This document shows, in pieces, positions 59,086 to 64,000 of a DNA stretch of 64,000 nt. A program made the translations under genes and the position numbers. The notes under the pieces were generated by a model. The model did no database searches. It was not told where the DNA came from and saw only the letters and a program-made list of their open reading frames with translations. The first letter of the stretch is position 1, and every line of letters starts with the position of its first letter. Origin of the DNA: VRUE01 sp033856275 (GTDB taxonomy: Bacteria; Actinomycetota; Thermoleophilia; Solirubrobacterales; 70-9); NCBI GenBank assembly GCA_033856275.1, contig JAWVFJ010000023.1, positions 35,137-99,136 of the forward strand, written 5' to 3'.

Positions 59086-59853
59086 TCAGGCGCTGGAGCG
59101 CAGCTTCGCCGATAGAGCGGCGAAATCGTCGGGCGAGAGCGCCTCAGCGCGGGCGTCGACAGCTAGGCCGAGCTCCTCCAACGCGTCCCGGGTCGCAGTG
59201 AGGGACCCCGGACGCACGTGCTCGACGGAGCGGGCCAGCGCCTTGCGCCGGTGGGCGAAGGCGGCCCGGACCAGCTCGCGCGTCGCCGGGTCGGCGCCAG
59301 GACCGATCCGCCGCAGGGCGAGGATCGCCGAGTTCACTCGCGGCCGCGGCCGGAAGACCGCCGGGTCGACCTTGCGCAGCAGGCGCACCTCGCAGGCGAG
59401 CTGGGTGAGCACGCTCGGCGACCCGTAGGTGCGGCTGCCGGGCGCGGCTCGCAACCGGTCGGCGATCTCGCGCTGCACCATCACCGTCCAGCGCTGCAGC
59501 GACGGCAGCTCGACGATCGTGCGCAGGATCAACGGCGTCGCAATCGAGTAGGGCAGGTTTGCGACGACCGCCGTGGGCGCAGGCTCGAAGACCGAGAAGC
59601 CGATCTCCATCGCGTCCCCCCAGTGCAAGCTCACGTTCGGCCGCAAAGCGAGCGCTCCCAGAGGGTGCTCGAGACGCCGGTCGATCTCGACCGCGTGCAG
59701 ATGGGCGGCAACCTCGGCCAAGCGCTCGCTCAGCACTCCTTCGCCAGCGCCGACCTCGAGCACCACGTCGTCCTCCGCCAGTTCGGCATCGCGGACGATC
59801 GCGTCGAGCAGGTTCGGGTCGGACAGGAAGTTCTGCCCGAGCCTAGGGCCCAT
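59086..59853 (-). CDS. rsmA: 16S rRNA dimethyladenosine transferase RsmA/KsgA
   Basis: A 255-residue SAM enzyme that dimethylates two adenosines in the 3' hairpin of 16S rRNA during 30S assembly. Motif X is LGQNFLSDPNLLDAIVRDA, motif I VVLEVGAGEGVLSERLAEV, motif IV VVANLPYSIATPLILRTI (NLPY) and motif VIII FRPRPRVNSAILAL. ATG 59853 lies within the left arm of repeat B2, so its start codon could be sequestered by the long stem. It is the second gene of the tatD-rsmA-ispE string. Confidence 0.96.
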   Translation of the reverse strand: MGPRLGQNFLSDPNLLDAIVRDAELAEDDVVLEVGAGEGVLSERLAEVAAHLHAVEIDRRLEHPLGALALRPNVSLHWGDAMEIGFSVFEPAPTAVVANLPYSIATPLILRTIVELPSLQRWTVMVQREIADRLRAAPGSRTYGSPSVLTQLACEVRLLRKVDPAVFRPRPRVNSAILALRRIGPGADPATRELVRAAFAHRRKALARSVEHVRPGSLTATRDALEELGLAVDARAEALSPDDFAALSAKLRSSA

Positions 59854-60009
59854 TCAGAGACTCCGTATGTGCGGCTGGCGAGCGCCGGACCAAGCGGAGC
59901 AAGGACGCAGGGAGGACGAACAGCGGGTGCTATTCGGCCGACCGAGGACGCTGCGCCGTACCGTGTCCGCCGTCGCCAGACGTGCGCGGGGGGTCTCTGA
60001 ATGGGCCCT
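59845..60009. repeat. Compound inverted repeat B2 covering the rsmA start
   Basis: AGGGCCCATTCAGAGAC (59845-59861) is the exact reverse complement of 59993-60009. Inside, CTGGCGA and CGGAC on the left pair with GTCCG and TCGCCAG on the right. The apical part has CAAGGACGCAGGGAG, GTGCTATTC and CGACCGAGGACGC, as in B1. The element fills the whole gap between tatD and rsmA, and the rsmA ATG is part of its stem. Confidence 0.8.
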
Positions 60010-60017
60010 CACCACGG

Positions 60018-60788
60018 CTACCAGCCGAAGAGCGCCCGGGCGTTGGCCTCGACCGTCTGCTCCAGCTCCGCGTAAGAGACGCCACGGACTTCGGCGACCG
60101 TCTCCGCGGTAGAGACAACATAGGCAGGCTCGTTGGGCTTGCCGCGCACCGGTTGGGGCGCCAGGTAGGGAGCGTCGGTCTCGACCAGGACCAGCTCGTC
60201 GGGCAGCTTGGCGGCTGCCTCACGCAGCTCCTCGGCGCTGGGAAAGGTGACGATTCCGGAGAAGGAGCAATACCAGCCGCGCTCGATCGCGTCCTGCACC
60301 CGCCAGGGGGCGAGGAAGCAGTGGAGGATCACGGCGACGCCCTCGCCGCGCGCGTCGAGGATCTCGAAGACGTCATCGACAGCGCCGGTCTCGCCATCGG
60401 GATCGCGGGCGTGGATCACCACCGGCAGGCGCCGCTCGCGGGCGATGTCGATCTGCGCCTCGAAAGCCCGCCGCTGCTCCTTCCGGCTCGCCGTCTCTCG
60501 GTAGTAATCGATCCCGGTCTCCCCAATCGCCCGCACCTTCTCGTTCTCCGTGGCCAACCGCGCGATCTCCTCGGCCCACGCGTCGTCGAAACCAGCCGCC
60601 TCGGTCGGGTGGCAACCGACCGCGGCGAAGACGCTGTCGTAGCGCTCTGTTGCGGCAATCGCGGCGCGATTCGACTCCGCCTCGAGCCCGACGTTGAGCA
60701 TCCGCTCCACCCCGGCCTCGCGTGCTGTGGCGACGACCTCCCCCTCGGGCTGCTCGCAAAGGAAGAGGTGGGTGTGGGAATCGATCAC
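60018..60788 (-). CDS. tatD: TatD-family metal-dependent DNase
   Basis: A 256-residue amidohydrolase-fold DNase. The metal ligands are visible: IDSHTHLFLCEQ (H-x-H), RAIGETGIDYYRETA (Glu), VVIHARDPDGET (His), AVILHCFLAPW (His) and LVETDAPYLAPQPVRGKPNE (Asp). It has 3'-5' exonuclease activity in relatives and acts in DNA quality control. GTG 60788 has GGGAGGGG just upstream; the frame extends to 60881 without an RBS. It normally follows metG; here an FMN oxidase gene on the other strand separates them. Confidence 0.95.
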   Translation of the reverse strand: MIDSHTHLFLCEQPEGEVVATAREAGVERMLNVGLEAESNRAAIAATERYDSVFAAVGCHPTEAAGFDDAWAEEIARLATENEKVRAIGETGIDYYRETASRKEQRRAFEAQIDIARERRLPVVIHARDPDGETGAVDDVFEILDARGEGVAVILHCFLAPWRVQDAIERGWYCSFSGIVTFPSAEELREAAAKLPDELVLVETDAPYLAPQPVRGKPNEPAYVVSTAETVAEVRGVSYAELEQTVEANARALFGW

Positions 60789-60912
60789 GACCCCTCCCAG
60801 CCTATCCCTGCCGAAAGGGCTGGCGCGCCGGAGGGAGTTCGGAGCGCTGCCAGCTTGAGGTCGGGCTGGCAGCGCCCGCATCCTGCCTTCACTGGATTAG
60901 CCTTCTCGGCAC

Positions 60913-62073
60913 ATGGCCGACTTTGCCGACTACTACCGGGAGATCTACACGCTCGGCTTGGGCGGCGAGACCCCGTCGATCCCGGTTGCGGTCGCCGAGC
61001 TCGAGCGGCTGGCCGCCGAGACGATGGACGAGCGCACCGCCAACTACGTCTTCGCGGGCGCGGGCAGCGAGGCCACGATGGATGCCAATCGCAAGGCGTT
61101 TCGCCGATGCCGGATCGTGCCGCGAATGCTGCGTGACGTTGCCGGCCGGGATCTCACCACCACAGTGCTCGGCACAGCGATGCCGGCGCCGCTGATGCTG
61201 GCGCCGATCGGCGTCCAGAAGGTCGTCCACCCAGACGGCGAGTTGGCAACGGCGCGCGCGGCGGCCAGCCTGGGCGTGCCGTTGGTTGCCAGCACCGCGT
61301 CGGCGTTCACCATGGAGGAGATCGCCGAGGCGGGAGGGGACGCGCCGCGCTGGTTTCAGCTCTACTGGCCCAACGATCGCGCCCTCGCGGCGAGCCTGGT
61401 CAGCCGCGCCGAGGCTGCCGGATACGGCGCCATCGTGCTCACCGTCGACACCTTCGTCCCCGGCTGGAAGCCTCGCGACCTGCAGCAGGCCTGGCTTCCC
61501 TTCCTCGGCGGCGTCGGCGTCGCCAATTACTTCCAAGACCCCGTCTTCCGCGCCGCCCTCGACGAGACTCCCGAGGAGAACGTCGGCGCCGCAACCGGTC
61601 ACTTCCTCGCCATACAAGCGAATCCGTCGTTGAGCTGGGATGACCTTGGTTGGCTGCGTGAGCAAACCGAACTGCCAATCGTGATCAAGGGCATCCAGCA
61701 CGTCGACGACGCGCGCGAGGCGGCAAAGCGCGGTGTCGACGGCATAGTCGTCTCCAATCACGGCGGCCGCCAGGTCGATGGCGCCATCGCCGCCCTCGAC
61801 GCTTTGCCGGCAATCGCTGAGGCCGTCGGGGGCGGTCTTGCCATCCTCTTCGACAGCGGCATCCGCAGCGGCAGCGACGTGATCAAGGCCCTCGCTCTCG
61901 GCGCCGACGCCGTCTGCCTTGGCCGTCCCTATATCTGGGGACTCGCCTTGGAGGGCCAGCCGGGCGTCGAAACCGTGCTCAAGATGGTCCTCGCCGAGCT
62001 CGACCTGACGCTGGCCCTCTGCGGCTACACCGAGCCCGGCCAGCTGAGCCCGGGCGCACTCTCGAAGGCCTGA
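60913..62073 (+). CDS. FMN-dependent alpha-hydroxy acid oxidase (lactate oxidase-like)
   Basis: A 386-residue member of the L-lactate dehydrogenase/glycolate oxidase family. FMN and substrate segments: VPRMLRDVAGRDLTTTVLG, APIGVQKVVHPDGELATA, FQLYWPNDR, LTVDTFVPGWKPRDL, PIVIKGIQHVDDAREA, IVVSNHGGRQVDGAIAAL (catalytic His and Arg) and LFDSGIRSGSDVIKALALGA. The wording is close to lactate 2-monooxygenases. It oxidises a 2-hydroxy acid; the exact one is unknown. It lies on the opposite strand between tatD and metG and ends 6 bases before palindrome C2. Confidence 0.9.
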   Translation: MADFADYYREIYTLGLGGETPSIPVAVAELERLAAETMDERTANYVFAGAGSEATMDANRKAFRRCRIVPRMLRDVAGRDLTTTVLGTAMPAPLMLAPIGVQKVVHPDGELATARAAASLGVPLVASTASAFTMEEIAEAGGDAPRWFQLYWPNDRALAASLVSRAEAAGYGAIVLTVDTFVPGWKPRDLQQAWLPFLGGVGVANYFQDPVFRAALDETPEENVGAATGHFLAIQANPSLSWDDLGWLREQTELPIVIKGIQHVDDAREAAKRGVDGIVVSNHGGRQVDGAIAALDALPAIAEAVGGGLAILFDSGIRSGSDVIKALALGADAVCLGRPYIWGLALEGQPGVETVLKMVLAELDLTLALCGYTEPGQLSPGALSKA

Positions 62074-62079
62074 TAGCGA

Positions 62080-62124
62080 GGTGCAACGTTTAATCCACCC
62101 AATAGGGGGACAAAACGTTGCACC
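62080..62124. repeat. Palindrome C2 (GGTGCAACGTTT family)
   Basis: GGTGCAACGTTT (62080-62091) is the exact reverse complement of 62113-62124, with a 21-base loop (CCACCC..GGGGG). Core and position, directly after the stop of a plus-strand gene, match C1 at 43964-44014. Confidence 0.8.
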
Positions 62125-62142
62125 CCGCGGCCGACGAAGCAC

Positions 62143-62418
62143 TTAGAGGTCTCGTCTGGTGAAGACCGCAGCCGCCACGGCGAGCACAACCGCCGTGTAG
62201 GCAAAGGCCCAGACGATCAGACCCGGGTCCGCAGCTTCGGAGCCGCCGAAGGGCCCGAGCTGAAGGATCGCCAGTTAGCCCCGAGGTATTGGAGGTCAGC
62301 GCATGCAGGCTGGCGGCGTAGAGTCCCTCGAAGGGAAGGCTCCAGCTGGCGATCCGCCCAATCGAGTGCAGAGTGTCGGAGTGGATCGCATGGCCGATCT
62401 GGGCCAGCGGGCCAGCCG
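62143..62418 (-). pseudogene. ABC-2 transporter permease, 3' fragment
   Basis: Reading the minus strand from 62418, one frame gives TAGPLAQIGHAIHSD, SIGRIASWSLPFEGLYAASL and LHALTSNTSGLTG. After a frameshift near 62275 it continues GPFGGSEAADPGLIVWAFAY and TAVVLAVAAAVFTRRDL to TAA 62143. This is the C-terminal transmembrane part of an ABC-2 permease, with the usual final TRRDL. Its N terminus is missing, cut off by metG, whose stop overlaps. No ATPase partner is near. It is a decayed remnant. Confidence 0.65.
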
Positions 62419-63963
62419 TCAGGCCGGCGGTTCGATCTTGGGAAAGAGCTGTGGCACGCGCTCGACGCTCTGGCCGCCGGGGCGCGAGCCAAGATCGGCG
62501 AGGGCTCGTGAGTCTTCGCCGAGAGCCGAGAGCAACGTCTCGCCGCTCCGCGGCAGGTAAGGGACGAGCAGCAGCGTGGTCACCCGCAGCCCCTCGATCA
62601 GGTTGTAGAGAGCTTGATCGAGGCGACCACGAACCTCCCCCTCAGCTTCGGTATCAGCGAAGTCGCCTTCGGTCTGAGCCAGCTCCCAGGGCCGGGTCTC
62701 CTCGACGTAGCGGTTGAGCCTGCGCACCAGCGTCCAAGCCACCTCCAGCGCCTGGGTCAGCTCGGCGCGGTCGAGCAGCTCGCTGAAGCGGGGCACGACG
62801 CCTTCGAAGTCCTCGGCGAGGACGGCGTCGACGGCCGCCACCGGCACGGTGCCAGCGCGGTAGCGGTCGACCATCGCCAGAACGCGACTGGCGAGGTTGC
62901 CGTAATCGTTGGCCAGCTCGGTCTCGTAGCGGGCCTCGAAGCCAGCGGTCGAGATCGAGCCATCCTGGCCGAAGCTGACCTCGCGGAACAGGTAGAAACG
63001 CAGCGCGTCGGCGCCGAAGCGATCGATCACCTCGAACGGATCGAGCACGTTGCCAAGCGACTTCGACATCTTCTTCTCGCCCATCAGCAGGTAGCCGTGG
63101 ATCGTCATCCGCTGCGGCGGCTCGAGGTCGGCGGCCATGCAGAGGGCGGGCCAGATCACCGCGTGGAACTTGAGGATGTCCTTGGCAAGCACGTGGAGGC
63201 TGGCGGGCCAGTAGCGCTCGGTCAGGTCCTCGCCCTCACGGGCGAAGGTCAGCGCCGTGACGTAGTTGAGCAGCGCGTCGAACCAGACGTACATCCGCTG
63301 CTCGGGGTCCCAGGGCAGCGGCAGGCCCCACTTCAACGCCGGCCGCGAGAGCGAGACGTCTTCGAGCCCACCCTTGATGAAGGAAACGGCCTCGTTACGG
63401 CGGAAGTCGGGCACGACGAACTCGGGGCGCTCCTCGTAGAGGCCTTCGAGCTGTGCCTGGAAGGCAGAGAGGCGGAAGAACCAGTTTTCCTCGCGGACCT
63501 TCTCGAGCGGAATCTCGTGGATCGGGCAGGTGTTGCCGGGGCCAAGCTCACGCTCTGTTTTGAAGTCCGCGCAGCGCGGGCAGTACCAGCCTTCGTAGGT
63601 GCCCTTGCTGACCCAGCCGTTGTCGTAGACCCGCTGCATGATCTCAGCGACCTTCTCCTTATGGCGGGGGTCGGAGGTGCGGATGAAGAAGTCGTTGGTG
63701 GCGCCAATCGACGGCATCATCCCCGCGAACTTCGCCGCATTGGTGTCCGCCAGCTCCTGCGGCGTCACCCCCGCCTTCTTCGCCGCATTCTCAATCGGCT
63801 CCCCATGCTCATCGGTCCCCGTGAGGAAGAACACGTCGTCCCCCCGCTGCCGATGGTGCCGCGCCAGCACATCCGCCGCCATCGTCGAATACGCGTGCCC
63901 CAGATGCGGCTCGGCGTTGACGTAGTAGATCGGCGTGGTGACGTAGAACTTTTTGTCGCTCAT
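62419..63963 (-). CDS. metG: Methionyl-tRNA synthetase
   Basis: A 514-residue class I synthetase that charges both tRNA-Met species. HIGH motif: TPIYYVNAEPHLGHAYSTM; zinc/CP domain: WYCPRCADFKTERELGPGN and CPIHEIPLEK; KMSKS motif: LLMGEKKMSKSLGNVLDPFE; the anticodon-binding helical domain follows (YGNLASRVLAMVDRYRAGT, VAWTLVRRLNRYVEETRPWE). It lacks the C-terminal tRNA-binding EMAP domain, as in other short actinobacterial forms. ATG 63963 is the start. The 37 bases upstream to the window edge are non-coding. It is the first gene of the conserved metG-tatD-rsmA-ispE group. Confidence 0.97.
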   Translation of the reverse strand: MSDKKFYVTTPIYYVNAEPHLGHAYSTMAADVLARHHRQRGDDVFFLTGTDEHGEPIENAAKKAGVTPQELADTNAAKFAGMMPSIGATNDFFIRTSDPRHKEKVAEIMQRVYDNGWVSKGTYEGWYCPRCADFKTERELGPGNTCPIHEIPLEKVREENWFFRLSAFQAQLEGLYEERPEFVVPDFRRNEAVSFIKGGLEDVSLSRPALKWGLPLPWDPEQRMYVWFDALLNYVTALTFAREGEDLTERYWPASLHVLAKDILKFHAVIWPALCMAADLEPPQRMTIHGYLLMGEKKMSKSLGNVLDPFEVIDRFGADALRFYLFREVSFGQDGSISTAGFEARYETELANDYGNLASRVLAMVDRYRAGTVPVAAVDAVLAEDFEGVVPRFSELLDRAELTQALEVAWTLVRRLNRYVEETRPWELAQTEGDFADTEAEGEVRGRLDQALYNLIEGLRVTTLLLVPYLPRSGETLLSALGEDSRALADLGSRPGGQSVERVPQLFPKIEPPA

Positions 63964-64000
63964 CGAAATCGGACGCTAGCTCAAGCGGCAGCTAGCCGAG

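Overview
The window looks like a chromosomal segment of a high-GC actinobacterium of the Thermoleophilia/Solirubrobacterales type. This is an inference from gene content, protein wording and GC-rich coding, not from a marker search. The backbone is the gene block that in Actinobacteria (for example Mycobacterium, metS-tatD-ksgA-ispE-pth-rplY-prs-glmU-mfd-eno-divIC-ppx) marks one conserved neighbourhood. Here most of it lies on the minus strand from metG (end of the window) back to eno/divIC (33-35 kb), with ppx at 20.6 kb. Cassettes of other genes have been inserted between its members. Three tRNA genes are present: initiator tRNA-fMet, tRNA-Leu(TAA) and tRNA-Gln(TTG).

Bases 1-20,550 are accessory DNA built up against the 3' end of tRNA-fMet (20476-20549, minus strand). 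The 3' half of this tRNA is copied at 13593-13634 and 8704-8750, with a 19-base trace at 1634-1652. A second repeat (arm) follows on one side at 1.65, 8.75, 12.2 and 13.65 kb. A third (S repeat, ending in a terminator) lies on the other side at 8.5, 13.4 and 20.3 kb. This is the footprint of successive site-specific integrations into one tRNA, yet no integrase gene is visible. The newest segment (13.6-20.5 kb) carries only defence-like genes: an OLD-type ATPase/TOPRIM nuclease and, convergent to it, a two-gene operon of a PD-(D/E)XK nuclease and a large SF2 helicase that resembles Hachiman (HamA/HamB). The next segment (8.7-13.6 kb) carries an SSB-like gene, a small hypothetical and secreted proteins. 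The oldest (1.6-8.7 kb) carries leuA with a leucine leader peptide, an SDR/PucR pair and several decaying genes. A ParE/RHH toxin-antitoxin pair and a DUF1801 gene lie beyond.

From 20.5 to 33 kb there are ppx, a possible structured RNA, a TPP enzyme, tRNA-Leu, an ECF sigma factor fused to an anti-sigma zinc finger, an R2-like oxidase, a UPF0173 hydrolase, a zinc-ribbon rhomboid pseudoprotease, an archaeal-type class I aldolase, a nuclease and a large membrane protein whose gene holds two in-frame palindromic insertions. From 33 to 64 kb the conserved block (divIC, eno, SurA-like foldase, mfd, pth, rplY, prs, glmU, ispE, rsmA, tatD, metG) alternates with insertions: a four-gene FAH/membrane/deacetylase/GMC operon, a secreted beta-helix protein, UbiB kinase/membrane protein, GDPD, DUF308, a PucR regulator, a DedA-PAP2 fusion and an FMN oxidase.

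The intergenic regions hold several small repeat families. Two (A and B) have long perfect terminal stems whose sequence differs between copies while short internal motifs are kept, as expected of a structured RNA or a mobile palindrome. A third (C) is a GGTGCAACGTTT palindrome placed just after stop codons. These repeats, the integrase-less array and its defence cargo are the parts most worth checking.
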